From: Pontiellaceae bacterium B12219
Lineage (GTDB): Bacteria > Verrucomicrobiota > Kiritimatiellia > Kiritimatiellales > Pontiellaceae
NCBI GenBank assembly: GCA_029432795.1
Contig: JARNMJ010000031.1
Span: 1-50,807 of the forward strand
DNA length: 50,807 bases
Direction: 5' to 3'
Within the stretch, counting starts at the first letter, position 1; the number at the start of each line of letters is the position of its first letter. The notes under the pieces were generated by a model. The model had not been told where the DNA came from and made no database searches. It saw nothing but the letters and a program-made list of their open reading frames with translations. The translations under genes were made by a program, and so were the position numbers. Shown piece after piece: positions 16,949-25,787 of the stretch.

Positions 16949-18166
16949 ATGAAAGTCTGCGACATTGTACAATTTTATAGCGCGCTCAGCGGCGGCGTTA
17001 AACGCTACATCGACGATAAAGCACGTTATTTCGCCACGCAGCCCGATATCGAGCATGTGGTCATCGTGCCATCCGACCGCAATGCAATTCGGTCCGAGGG
17101 ATGCACCCGCATCTATGAAATCAAATCGCACCGCGTCATTTTTTCCGACAGCTACCGACTGCTGATTTCCATCAAACGCATCTCCGACATCATTAAAAGC
17201 GAAAACCCGGATCTGATCGAAGTCGGCGATCCCTATCACACCGCATGGATTGCCCACAGCATTGCCCGCCGCGCCAATATTCCCGTCGTCGCCTACTACC
17301 ACTCAGACTATCCCCGCGCCTTCGGCCGCACCCTCGAAAAATACTGCGGAAAACCCATCGGCCGCATGGCTGAAAAAATAATCACCTTCTATCTCAAACG
17401 GCTCTACAACCGCATGAACGCCACCATCGTGGCCACAGGAAAGCTGAAGAAGGTACTCGCAGATATCGGCATTGAACGCATCATTCAGGTTCCGCTCGGA
17501 ACCGACATCAACCGCTTTCATCCCATCGACCAGCGTGCACAGGTCTTGAACGATCTCGGGCTTTCCAATGATTGGAAGCTCCTGCTTTACGTCGGCCGCA
17601 TGGCCCGTGAAAAAAATGTCCTCAACTTAACAAAAATGATGGCACAGTTTCCCGAACACGAAAAAATCGCCCTGCTGCTGGTTGGCGATGGCGAACAGGG
17701 CGACGAAATTCAAAACCTGGCCCGCCGGCACGCCAACATCTTCTGGCACCCCTACTGCAGCAGTCCCGAACTGCTTTCCGTTTTTTATTCCGCCGCCGAT
17801 GTCTTTGTTCACCCCGGCACCAACGAAACCTTCGGCCTCGTTTCGTTGGAAGCTCAGGCCTGCGGAGCTCCCGTGGTCGCCGTGAAAGGCGGCGGTGTTG
17901 ACGCCACTCTGAAACAAGAACCCGTTCTTCATCTGGCGGAAAACGCCTCGCCATGCGCACTAAAAAAAGCCGTCGCCCGACAACTGGACCGTAATGAACA
18001 TCAGCACCACCGCGCCGAACGCCGACAGCGCGTCATCCACCACTACGGCCGCGACACCACCTGCGGCCTCCTTGTTGATCTCTATGAAGTGGTACTCGCC
18101 GAATACGGCACCGTTTCCGACCAACCTGAGGAATTAATCCTGCCGCAGGAAATTCCCGGTTTATGA
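16949..18166 (+). CDS. GT4-family glycosyltransferase
   Basis: 405 residues with the GT-B fold of group 1 (GT4) glycosyltransferases. The N-terminal half has GGVKRYIDD near the start; the C-terminal half has LLYVGRMAREKNV, LLVGDG and the nucleotide-sugar motif HPGTNETFGLVSLEAQACG, with the two spaced glutamates (EX7E). It probably transfers mannose or glucose to a lipid or oligosaccharide; the substrate cannot be read. Its stop overlaps the start of the next gene (ATGA at 18163), so translation is coupled to a flippase-like membrane protein. One exact dispersed palindrome lies inside (17563). Confidence 0.9.
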   Translation: MKVCDIVQFYSALSGGVKRYIDDKARYFATQPDIEHVVIVPSDRNAIRSEGCTRIYEIKSHRVIFSDSYRLLISIKRISDIIKSENPDLIEVGDPYHTAWIAHSIARRANIPVVAYYHSDYPRAFGRTLEKYCGKPIGRMAEKIITFYLKRLYNRMNATIVATGKLKKVLADIGIERIIQVPLGTDINRFHPIDQRAQVLNDLGLSNDWKLLLYVGRMAREKNVLNLTKMMAQFPEHEKIALLLVGDGEQGDEIQNLARRHANIFWHPYCSSPELLSVFYSAADVFVHPGTNETFGLVSLEAQACGAPVVAVKGGGVDATLKQEPVLHLAENASPCALKKAVARQLDRNEHQHHRAERRQRVIHHYGRDTTCGLLVDLYEVVLAEYGTVSDQPEELILPQEIPGL

Positions 18167-19179
18167 AACAAGCCGCACTCAACACCCGAACGTTCATAAC
18201 GATTGCGATTCAGGGCCTCGTCATCACCGTCGTGGTTTCCAGTCTGGTGCTCCTCGTCACCTCCTCCGGCGATACACTCGAACAGGTTCGAAAACATTTA
18301 AACATGCGGACCGTTCCATTGCTGGCGCTGCCTATTATTATTTCATGGACCTGCAACGGACTGCGCTTCTGGCTCATGTGCCGCTGCATCCAACAGCCGA
18401 TTCCCCTCTTCCGCGCATGGGCCATTGCCGTTTCCTCTGAATTCGCCACAGCGGCATCCCCCGGCGGAGTCGGCGGCACCGCCGTGCGATTGGGCTTTCT
18501 GAAAAAATCAGGACTCAGTTTTGTGCAAGGCGGTTCGCTCCTTGCCGCAGATGTCGCGTTGGATCTACTCTTTTTTCTCCTCATCATCCCGTTTGCGCTC
18601 TATGCCCTGCTTCACTGTTTTTCCATCAACACCGCCACGTTTTCCAAACCCTGGAACCTATATTGGTTGTTGCTCCTGCTCGTGCCCATCGGCCTCGCCT
18701 TAAACCATCGGCGCATTTTCCAAACATTGGAAAAACACCCCGCTTATCAAAAATACCGGTTAAAAGGAAAGCTGCGGCTGGGCCTGAAAAAACTGAAACA
18801 CAGCCTGCAACAAGGCCGGAATTCGATCGTGCTTATTTTTAAAAATCACAAAGGCATTCTATGGGTTAATTTTGCTTTGTCTGCGCTTCAATTCTCCGCC
18901 CGCTACAGCGTGCTTCCGCTGGCGATTCTATTGCTTGGCATTCCCGTTAACCCATTTCCATTACTTGTGATGCAGGGTGCACTTTACATGATTTCGATGC
19001 TGGTGGTGGCGCCCGGCGGAGGCGGGAGCGTGGAAGTGCTCGCCGCTGTGGCGTTGCCACAATTGATGCCGGTGCATCTGGTGGGCGTGGCCATTCTTTT
19101 ATGGCGTCTCTTTACCTACCACTTTTATCTGCTTTTCGGCGGAATGGTTTTTGCCCGCACCTTCAAAAAGCTGATGTGA
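18163..19179 (+). CDS. lysylphosphatidylglycerol synthase TM-region/flippase-like protein
   Basis: 338 residues with about seven to eight hydrophobic helices and no soluble domain, as in UPF0104 proteins related to the membrane part of MprF. SPGGVGGTAVRLGFLKKSG (about 105-124) and VAPGGGGSVE near residue 285 are the conserved loops. Family members are thought to move lipids or glycolipids. It is coupled to the GT4 gene by a 4-bp overlap, which suggests that both act on one glycolipid. Its last 81 bp overlap the 3' end of the DUF2334 gene on the other strand. Confidence 0.85.
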   Translation: MKQAALNTRTFITIAIQGLVITVVVSSLVLLVTSSGDTLEQVRKHLNMRTVPLLALPIIISWTCNGLRFWLMCRCIQQPIPLFRAWAIAVSSEFATAASPGGVGGTAVRLGFLKKSGLSFVQGGSLLAADVALDLLFFLLIIPFALYALLHCFSINTATFSKPWNLYWLLLLLVPIGLALNHRRIFQTLEKHPAYQKYRLKGKLRLGLKKLKHSLQQGRNSIVLIFKNHKGILWVNFALSALQFSARYSVLPLAILLLGIPVNPFPLLVMQGALYMISMLVVAPGGGGSVEVLAAVALPQLMPVHLVGVAILLWRLFTYHFYLLFGGMVFARTFKKLM

Positions 19180-19824
19180 AACCAGCTCCTGATAGGTCGT
19201 CGGTTCGCGATCGGCCAAACACTGCTCAATCAACCGGAAAATAAAATGCTCAATTTCCGGCCATTGGAAATCCACCGGATGCACAGCAATACGCAGAATC
19301 GGTTCATTCCGATGTTTCCGGGCCAGACCGGATACGACCTGCCGCGTCAGGGCCCGGCGCAACCGGGTGCGTGATGTGGTGCAGAGCACCGGTGCGTACA
19401 GTGTTTCCAATCGCTTTAAATCATAAATATGCTTAAAGGTGACGCAATAGCTGAGTTCGGCCTTTTCAACGATTGGAATATGTTCATTTTCCATCAACCA
19501 GGCCGGCGCAATAAACCCGTTGGCCTGAATGCCGGCCTGCCGGAAAAGTTCCAACCCTTGGAAAAGAAGCATATCAGCCTCCGGCACGGAGAGTTTATAA
19601 AACTCCCCTTCGCCGGCGGTATATATATTGGCCATCAACCACTCCACCGGTTTTTCCGGTCGGTGGCCCGCGCGATGGGCATAACCATGCAGACTGATAT
19701 CGTGATCGAGCTGTTGCAACCAATCGCACAACTCCGGATTCCGCGCAATCGGCGACTGATGATACCAATTCGGTACAACCAACAAACTCGCACGCGGCAC
19801 ACCCACTGTTTCCAGCCGTTGGAG
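18642..19824. repeat. six dispersed palindromes within 1.2 kb
   Basis: Copies at 18642, 18718, 19255, 19464, 19549 and 19810 (15 bp each) fall in the flippase-like gene and the DUF2334 gene. Four are exact matches to TTCCRRNNNYTGGAA and two have one mismatch. This is the densest run in the window. Confidence 0.8.
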
Positions 19825-19923
19825 AAAACGAGCGCAGCATTCCATTGTTCCCGGATGCAGATCGTGAAAGCTGACAATCAGCTTGCGTTTATGATGCAGA
19901 GAAATCGCGGACAAGGGTTGCAA
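19099..19923 (-). CDS. DUF2334 / polysaccharide deacetylase-like protein
   Basis: 274 residues of the NodB-like carbohydrate esterase fold. SFHDLHPGT near residue 18 carries the first Asp of the metal site, and HDISLHGYAHRAGH (about 87-100) gives the HxxxH-type metal ligands. IAPAWLMEN and LRIAVHPVDFQ are further conserved blocks. It may remove acyl groups from a sugar. The start lies inside the 3' end of the GNAT gene (35-bp overlap), so the two are co-transcribed. The 3' end overlaps the convergent flippase-like gene by 81 bp. It contains four dispersed palindromes; in one, the DNA reads FQGLE. Confidence 0.85.
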   Translation of the reverse strand: MQPLSAISLHHKRKLIVSFHDLHPGTMECCARFLQRLETVGVPRASLLVVPNWYHQSPIARNPELCDWLQQLDHDISLHGYAHRAGHRPEKPVEWLMANIYTAGEGEFYKLSVPEADMLLFQGLELFRQAGIQANGFIAPAWLMENEHIPIVEKAELSYCVTFKHIYDLKRLETLYAPVLCTTSRTRLRRALTRQVVSGLARKHRNEPILRIAVHPVDFQWPEIEHFIFRLIEQCLADREPTTYQELVSHQLFEGAGKNHSAEKQIKVVGKETP

Positions 19924-20593
19924 CCTGAACTCCTTTCACGCCGAAGCGTTCAAACTTGGTGACTTCGCGGGTGTCATAAACCTGAAACCCAAATCGTTTA
20001 AAAAGTTTTTCCGCGCGGCGCGATTCATAGATCTGCATCTGTCCATAAACCAGTCCGACTCCCCATTTCGGAATCGACTTCAGCAAGGAAATCAAAAGAT
20101 GGCGGCCTGCTTCGCCGCGCCATTCCGGCAACACATTAATATGAAAATGGGCGGCCTTTTTCGGTGCCTTCGGTGTCTCCTTTCCGGCCTTGCGCAACAG
20201 CCAGCTCAGAAAAACATAATCGCTTTTACGATACCGTCCGAGACCCATTTTCCCAATCACGAACGGAAGATTGCGCATGACCACCCACGCTTGCCGTACA
20301 GGATATTTTTTAAAATCGGTGGCCATAATAATATACCCCACCACTTCACCGGCGGCGCTCTCCGCCACCAAACAATATTCCGGCTCAAAATCGGTATAAT
20401 AGCCGGTAAAAAAATCGGCAAAGGCCTCGCGATCGGAATAAAGCGGATCTACCGGTTTTCCCATGAATCCCGTTTCGCAGCAGATATGCCGGACCGCCGC
20501 ACGATCCGAAGGAACAAACGGTCTTGCCCGGCAGCCCTTTAGCGTCTTTACCCCTGGAGCCGCGGGAAGATTAAACCCTGTATCATCGCTCAT
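19889..20593 (-). CDS. GNAT-family N-acetyltransferase
   Basis: 234 residues. After about 20 residues the GNAT fold begins with ARPFVPSDRAAVRHICCET. CLVAESAAGEVVGYIIMAT is the central strand pair. HINVLPEWRGEAGRHLLISLL (about 155-175) matches the acetyl-CoA binding motif, with a somewhat altered Q/RxxGxA loop (RGEAGRH). The acceptor substrate is unknown. It precedes and overlaps the DUF2334 gene and diverges from the DUF3108 gene at 20651. Confidence 0.87.
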   Translation of the reverse strand: MSDDTGFNLPAAPGVKTLKGCRARPFVPSDRAAVRHICCETGFMGKPVDPLYSDREAFADFFTGYYTDFEPEYCLVAESAAGEVVGYIIMATDFKKYPVRQAWVVMRNLPFVIGKMGLGRYRKSDYVFLSWLLRKAGKETPKAPKKAAHFHINVLPEWRGEAGRHLLISLLKSIPKWGVGLVYGQMQIYESRRAEKLFKRFGFQVYDTREVTKFERFGVKGVQVATLVRDFSAS

Positions 20594-20650
20594 TTTTCAC
20601 TAACACCTTTTGCGTACATTCTGTCCTTCATTGCTCAACAGGAAGAAACC

Positions 20651-21601
20651 ATGCAAAGAATTTATGTGCGTATTGTTGGTCTGATGTTAGTGCTTTGCGG
20701 TTCCGTCCAGGCGGCCCCCGGAAAACATGCCGACCTCGACCGATTTCAAGCCTCCAAAAACGGCGTCGAACTGACCTATCAGATTTCCTATCACGTTTTT
20801 GGACTCAAATTAATGCGTATCGGCGAAGCCCGCTCATACTCTGTGGAAGGCCTTTGGACGAATGACGAAGGTGAACCCGTTCCGGCCTTTTATTCCGAAG
20901 TGCGATTCGACACCCGCGATGATCCGGCAGCCGACGACCGCGGGCGTATCTCCATTCACAACAGAATGGTCGCCGTGATGTCGAACCCCGAACTTAAAAC
21001 CATGCTCTATTTCAAAGATGCCAATGAATATCTAAACCCCTTTTTCAAGGGGCCAAAACATGAATATTATCTCGACAGCTATTCCATTAACGAAGGAAAC
21101 ATCGACTACTTTCGCGAAGACTACATCACAGGAGAAAAAACTACGGAGTTGGAAAATGCGGATGCGTTGCTTCAGCAAAGCCACGCCATTGCCGCAACCC
21201 TGCAACGCATGTCGAACGTCTATCTGGGGAACGAAGATGCGCTCACGCCCGACTCCGATTTCCGAGTCTTTTTCAATGTGGCCGGCGAAGTGAAACCCTT
21301 CGCAGCAAAAAGTGCAATGGAACGGTTTAAGGTGAAACCAATCAACCAGAAAATGGATGCGTTACGCGTGGAGATCCGCCTCGCTCCGGAAGCTGAAGGT
21401 AAAGCGGGCGATCTAACCCTCTGGGGCGTTCCATTCTCCGAACTCGCCGCAACATCCGGGAAAGCCGAACTTATCCAGCTGGCGGACGAAGCGCCTGATT
21501 GGTCGATGATTCCTCTGCGTATGAACTACAAACGGCCCGTCGGCTATATCCGCTGCCACCTCGAAACCATCGGGGGCCGACCTTTCGAAACACCGTTATA
21601 G
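20651..21601 (+). CDS. DUF3108 domain exported protein
   Basis: 316 residues with a signal peptide (IVGLMLVLCGSVQAAPG). The mature part starts ELTYQISYHVFGLKLMRIG, the usual opening of DUF3108 proteins, which are periplasmic or outer-membrane beta-rich proteins of unknown role. It continues with VEIRLAPEAEG and a C-terminal domain ending in a conserved Pro-rich strand. GGAAG just upstream of the ATG acts as ribosome binding site. The gene converges with the one at 21604, leaving 2 bp between stop codons. Confidence 0.82.
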   Translation: MQRIYVRIVGLMLVLCGSVQAAPGKHADLDRFQASKNGVELTYQISYHVFGLKLMRIGEARSYSVEGLWTNDEGEPVPAFYSEVRFDTRDDPAADDRGRISIHNRMVAVMSNPELKTMLYFKDANEYLNPFFKGPKHEYYLDSYSINEGNIDYFREDYITGEKTTELENADALLQQSHAIAATLQRMSNVYLGNEDALTPDSDFRVFFNVAGEVKPFAAKSAMERFKVKPINQKMDALRVEIRLAPEAEGKAGDLTLWGVPFSELAATSGKAELIQLADEAPDWSMIPLRMNYKRPVGYIRCHLETIGGRPFETPL

Positions 21602-21603
21602 CA

Positions 21604-22290
21604 TTATGACTTTTCTTCCGCCTTTTCCGCTTCTTCTTTCGTAACCTCGACCTGCTCACAAAGACTGCAGGTGATAACCGTAATCATTTCTGTGAGATGG
21701 GTCGTCTTCTTTTTGAAATATCGGTCGACCAATCCGAGGTGACGGGCGAAAAAGCGGCTGAATGCATTTTCCGGATAGGCATAAACCGCCGCGGTATAGT
21801 GCACCCCCAGATCACCGCAATCGGTGATCTGAACATGGATGAGTGCTTGAAATTTCCCAAAGGAACGTCTGCCGGAGGAATAGAAGATAATCGCGAATGT
21901 TTTATCCGACGATGCCCCGCGCATCACTTCTGAAATATCGGTGCGTTCCCCGTGTCGGTTTACATAAAAATAAGTATTCTCAGCCGTTTGCCGGATATTA
22001 AACTCGGGAGTGCCGTCATCGGTGATCAGTTCATTGTAGGCGGTCTGCACATTGGATAAAAAATTCGGTTGCGAGAAAACCGTCAGAGCCTGGCTGAAGT
22101 CCACCGGCACCGAACCGCTCGTTTCGGAATAGATTGGTTTTTTGTTTTCGAGCAATGCCTTCGACGGCCCGTCGGGCAACAACGCCTTCGTTTCCAATGC
22201 CTGGACCGAGAGTGTTCCCGCAAGCGAGGCAACGAGAACCAGATTACAAATTGTGAAATACGCGTTACGCCTATAGTTTTTCAAGAGCAT
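21604..22290 (-). CDS. exported protein of unknown function
   Basis: I do not recognise a family. From the Met at 22290 the protein has 228 residues with a signal peptide (YFTICNLVLVASLAGTLSVQA) and a mature domain with IIFYSSGRRSFGKFQALIHV and a Cys pair, CSLCEQ, near a Lys/Glu-rich C-terminal tail. An upstream in-frame Met at 22326 would add 12 residues and lengthen the overlap with the preceding PHP-glycosyltransferase gene from 20 to 56 bp. The later start puts the signal peptide at a normal position. It is probably co-transcribed with that gene. Confidence 0.7.
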   Translation of the reverse strand: MLLKNYRRNAYFTICNLVLVASLAGTLSVQALETKALLPDGPSKALLENKKPIYSETSGSVPVDFSQALTVFSQPNFLSNVQTAYNELITDDGTPEFNIRQTAENTYFYVNRHGERTDISEVMRGASSDKTFAIIFYSSGRRSFGKFQALIHVQITDCGDLGVHYTAAVYAYPENAFSRFFARHLGLVDRYFKKKTTHLTEMITVITCSLCEQVEVTKEEAEKAEEKS

Positions 22291-24709
22291 ACTCCCAGCG
22301 GCTATCGCACGCTTTTCGTTCTGCATTCGCTTTCAATTCTTCATAGAGTTCAACATCGGTGGTGACCCGTTTCATGGCTTCAAATAATTCGTGGGGCGTC
22401 CGGGCATTCACCACCATTCCGGAACCGTGCGATTCCACAATTTCCTGCGGACCGCCTTCGTTCGAAACAATGGCCGGCAAGCCTGAAGCATGGGCTTCGA
22501 GCACCACATTGCCAAAGGTGTCGGTTAAACTCGGGAACACAAACAGATCCGCGCTGGCATACGCCTTCGCCAATTCCTCTCCATACAAATAGCCGGTGAA
22601 AACAATCTGCGGATCGTTATATTTCAACTGGAGTTCGTCGCGTTGCGGCCCATCGCCGACCACAATCAGATCGGCATCGCATCCGGCTTCAACTAATTTC
22701 ATGAAAGCTTTCAGCATGACCTCAATATTTTTTTCCTTCGAAATCCGGCCGGCATAAATAAACTTAAAACTGCCGTTCCGATTGTAGTCCGCCCACATGC
22801 TGCGGTTGCGGAACGATGGATTAAATTTTTCACGGTTAATTCCGCGCGGCATCACATCGATGTTGTCGCCATCAAACCCGCCATCCATCAGCAACATTTT
22901 ATACCGTTTTGTCGGCACCAAAATCTGATCCATCTTTCCGAAGAACCAGCGCATATACCGCCAGACCCCCTCGCCGATATTTTCATCTTCCGTGATGTCC
23001 GCAAAAAACCGCGGGAAATCGGTGTGATAAATCCCCTTCGTTTTCAACCCCAACATTGTGGCCGCCCCCAGCGCACAAAGGCCCAGTGTGCCGGGCGTGG
23101 AGATAATGATTTCGTCAAATTCCTCGGCTTCAAAATAAGCCAGCAGTTCCATAAAAGGCGGATAACTGATGAGCAGCGATTCATATTCCGGCATGCGGAA
23201 CGAGCCGACGGGCTTAAAATTTTTCAGCGGAAAATCGGCCTGCGGCTCATCATCCAGACTCGTGATGACCGTAATGTTTTTTTCGGCCCCTTTTGCCATA
23301 CCCGCCAATGTTCGTATGGTTTTGGTGACGCCATTCACATCGGTGAACGTGTCCGTTACCCACGCCTTTTTACCCGTTTTATTTTTAAGGTTTCCAATGC
23401 CTGGAAAATGTTCGGCAATCGATCGCAGGAAATCTTCATCTTTATGCTGCGTGGAAAAAGCCGTCAGATACGGAGCAATCCCTAAAGCCACCGGACCGAG
23501 CGATGAAACAGCCTGGAGCGAGCCGATCAGCTCCCCCTTCCGAATCTTCTGAATCGCTTTTTGCATAAAGGCAAAACTCAATTCCTGACTCAACCGACAG
23601 GCCGATTTAAAATTAACCGTATCTTCTTCCGCCGTGCTCAAATCGTGCTGCGTGTCTTCAAGCACACGGGAAAATTCTTCCACAATCATCTGCTCAATTT
23701 CATTCATCTGCGTTTTCACGTAGGCCTTGGTGATCCGCCGCTGAAATGCGGCCTTCACGTTGGCACGAAACCCCGTGGGTTCCGGCTCTTTTTCATCCGG
23801 TGTTTCCGCCAGTGTTTTCAGCACCGCGCCCATCACAGAACGGTCGCTCGTGCCGGGCGCCAAAAAGCGGTCTTTATAAAAACTGTAGGCAATGCGATAC
23901 AGACTGTTCGCCAACCGCACACTGGTGCCGCTGCACCCGCCCGGCTCGTGCTGGCCTTCGCGAATAAATTCCAAATAATCAATCACCGTCGGCGCAAAAG
24001 GTGTCACCGTGTAGGCACTGGCAATATACAGTCCTCCGTGATCGTCCGACCCGCCCGTCAGGGTTTTATTCCACGGCTCCAGCCCCACCGGAGTCAGACC
24101 GTGCCGGTTCGCCATTTCAGAAATTATTTCCGGCGTCAGATGGTCAAAAACGGCATTGCCAATATCACAGGCCCGCGGAACACGGGAGCCGTTGATGCCT
24201 TCAAAACGGTTAAATAAAACCAGTAGTTTTTCAAACTGCTCAACCGTCAGTTTTTCATTCACACGAAACAGCGGATGCGCAATCGTATGGATGACGCGGT
24301 TCTGATTCATGTATTGCTGAAGGTCATAAATATTTTCGCGCAGTGACTGCATTTCATGAAACTGCTTTTCCGTAATCCCGGAAACCAGACAATGAATCTT
24401 GCAACCGTTTTCCGGAAAATAGGTCGTCAGTTCAGATGAGATAAAGGTTCCCGGCAAATGCGCAATTTCACAGGCTCCTCCGATGCTGTTATGATCCGAA
24501 ATGGTGACATAATCCATACCCGCAACTTTACAGGCGTTATAGATATCCAGCGGTTCCATAAAACTTTCCGGCGCCCCGATTCGACGCAAGAACCATTCGG
24601 ACGGGCGGTTGGAATATTTACTGTGAACATGAAGATCGGCTTTGGATACAGCAGTGATTGTTTTCATGCGCGCAACTTCGCCCGAACCCGTTATTGCTGA
24701 ATGTGACAT
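22271..24709 (-). CDS. PHP-domain and GT4 glycosyltransferase fusion
   Basis: 812 residues. The N-terminal third is a PHP phosphoesterase-like domain: ADLHVHSKYSN (about 24-34) with the HxH pair, TISDHNS near 75, and later TGGSDDHGG, all metal ligands in PHP proteins. The middle is a helical linker. The C-terminal part (about 440-812) is a GT-B glycosyltransferase with FIYAGRISKEKNI, LIVVGDGPQ and the EX7E motif in DTFGNVVLEAHASG. A Met 14 codons in (24667) is also a possible start; neither has a strong ribosome binding site. The PHP part may remove a phosphate from, or bind, the lipid or sugar product; this is inference. Confidence 0.9.
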   Translation of the reverse strand: MSHSAITGSGEVARMKTITAVSKADLHVHSKYSNRPSEWFLRRIGAPESFMEPLDIYNACKVAGMDYVTISDHNSIGGACEIAHLPGTFISSELTTYFPENGCKIHCLVSGITEKQFHEMQSLRENIYDLQQYMNQNRVIHTIAHPLFRVNEKLTVEQFEKLLVLFNRFEGINGSRVPRACDIGNAVFDHLTPEIISEMANRHGLTPVGLEPWNKTLTGGSDDHGGLYIASAYTVTPFAPTVIDYLEFIREGQHEPGGCSGTSVRLANSLYRIAYSFYKDRFLAPGTSDRSVMGAVLKTLAETPDEKEPEPTGFRANVKAAFQRRITKAYVKTQMNEIEQMIVEEFSRVLEDTQHDLSTAEEDTVNFKSACRLSQELSFAFMQKAIQKIRKGELIGSLQAVSSLGPVALGIAPYLTAFSTQHKDEDFLRSIAEHFPGIGNLKNKTGKKAWVTDTFTDVNGVTKTIRTLAGMAKGAEKNITVITSLDDEPQADFPLKNFKPVGSFRMPEYESLLISYPPFMELLAYFEAEEFDEIIISTPGTLGLCALGAATMLGLKTKGIYHTDFPRFFADITEDENIGEGVWRYMRWFFGKMDQILVPTKRYKMLLMDGGFDGDNIDVMPRGINREKFNPSFRNRSMWADYNRNGSFKFIYAGRISKEKNIEVMLKAFMKLVEAGCDADLIVVGDGPQRDELQLKYNDPQIVFTGYLYGEELAKAYASADLFVFPSLTDTFGNVVLEAHASGLPAIVSNEGGPQEIVESHGSGMVVNARTPHELFEAMKRVTTDVELYEELKANAERKACDSRWEYALEKL

Positions 24710-24832
24710 TGATTAGGATTCGGTGAGATCGTTGTGCCCCAATTCAAAACGCCACCCCATAATTTGTGGTCTGCACTCCCCGCTTGATTTTACAATCCCC
24801 GGAACTATAGTCCCGCACGTTCAATCGAGTTT

Positions 24833-24896
24833 AACCACAGAAAACACGGAATACACGGAAGTCCTGTTTTCTGTGTATTCTGTACCTTCCGTGGTT
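24833..24896. repeat. imperfect hairpin repeat (AACCACAGAAAACAC family)
   Basis: A 31-bp arm, starting AACCACAGAAAACACGGAAT, faces an inverted copy ending in TTCCGTGGTT at 24896. The arms differ at only a few positions. The hairpin sits 14 bp before the tcdA start codon, where a leader would be. Two related hairpins lie at 25715-25785 and 30484-30551. Confidence 0.8.
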
Positions 24897-24910
24897 ACTG
24901 ATTTTAATCT

Positions 24911-25708
24911 ATGAGTGAAATTGAAACAGGTGGATATGAACACCGCTTCGGCGGGCTTTTCCGACTCTACGGAAAAACGGCGATGAAAACGCTGCAATCG
25001 GCGCACGTGCTGATTGTCGGCGTCGGGGGCGTCGGTTCCTGGGTGGCCGAAGCATTGGCCCGTTCAGGCGTTGGAAACCTCACGCTGGTCGACTGGGACG
25101 ACATCTGTTTTTCCAATACCAACCGGCAGATTCACGCCATGACCGGCACTGCCGGCCGCGCCAAAGTGGATATTCTTTCCGAACGCATTCACCTGATTAA
25201 TCCGGAATGCAATGTCACCCCGATCCGCGAATTCTATTCCGATAAAAATGCCGACGAACTCATCACCCCCGGCCTGTCGTACGTCGTCGATGCCATTGAT
25301 AAAAAGAACGCCAAGATTCACCTGATCACACAATGCAAACTTATGGGGATTCCCGTAATCGTCAGCGGCGGTGCCGGCGGCCGGGTGGACCCGTCAAAAA
25401 TCGAGGTCACCGATCTGCGCGATTCCTTCAACGATCCCCTGCTCGCCGCCTGCCGCAAGCAACTGCGGAAAAACATTCCCGGCATGCATCTGCAGCATAA
25501 AAAAAAGTTCGGAATCGCCTGCGCCTTTTCATCCGAAACCATTCGCTATCCGCACCCCGACGGCGGAATCTGTTTTGAAAAACCCGCAGCAGGTGATGGC
25601 CCCAAACAGCTCGACTGTCAGTTTGGATTCGGTTCCGCCACTTTCTTAACCGGTAGCTTCGGCTTCGCCATGGCCGCCCGCATCATCAACGACCTTGTAG
25701 AAAAGTAA
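24911..25708 (+). CDS. tcdA: tRNA threonylcarbamoyladenosine dehydratase
   Basis: Forms the cyclic t6A (ct6A) at position 37 of tRNAs by ATP-dependent dehydration. The 265-residue protein is an E1-like ThiF/HesA fold: RFGGLFRLYG at the start, the nucleotide loop VLIVGVGGVGSWVAEALARSG (positions about 34-54, given as key glycines), SNTNRQIHA with the conserved Asn-Arg-Gln, and GGAGGRVDPSKIEVTDL. It matches E. coli TcdA (CsdL) block for block. No ribosome binding site is clear: the leader is occupied by a hairpin repeat. It converges with the GreA-like gene. Confidence 0.94.
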   Translation: MSEIETGGYEHRFGGLFRLYGKTAMKTLQSAHVLIVGVGGVGSWVAEALARSGVGNLTLVDWDDICFSNTNRQIHAMTGTAGRAKVDILSERIHLINPECNVTPIREFYSDKNADELITPGLSYVVDAIDKKNAKIHLITQCKLMGIPVIVSGGAGGRVDPSKIEVTDLRDSFNDPLLAACRKQLRKNIPGMHLQHKKKFGIACAFSSETIRYPHPDGGICFEKPAAGDGPKQLDCQFGFGSATFLTGSFGFAMAARIINDLVEK

Positions 25709-25714
25709 AATTTA

Positions 25715-25785
25715 GCCACAAAGAGGCACAAAAATCACAAAGACCATTCCTCGGAAGTTTCGTGTTTCTTGAGCCTCTTCGTGGC
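25715..25785. repeat. imperfect hairpin repeat between convergent genes
   Basis: GCCACAAAGAGGCACAAAAA (from 25715) pairs with an inverted arm ending GAGCCTCTTCGTGGC (to 25785). It fills the gap between tcdA and the convergent GreA-like gene, where it could act as a two-way terminator. It resembles the hairpins at 24833 and 30484 in design. Confidence 0.75.
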
Positions 25786-25787
25786 CA

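Noticed and set aside
25062-25076. Further copy of the dispersed palindrome in tcdA (GTTCAGGCGTTGGAA)
   Set aside because: Two mismatches in the left arm; left out of the count, as was the copy-like site at 47073.
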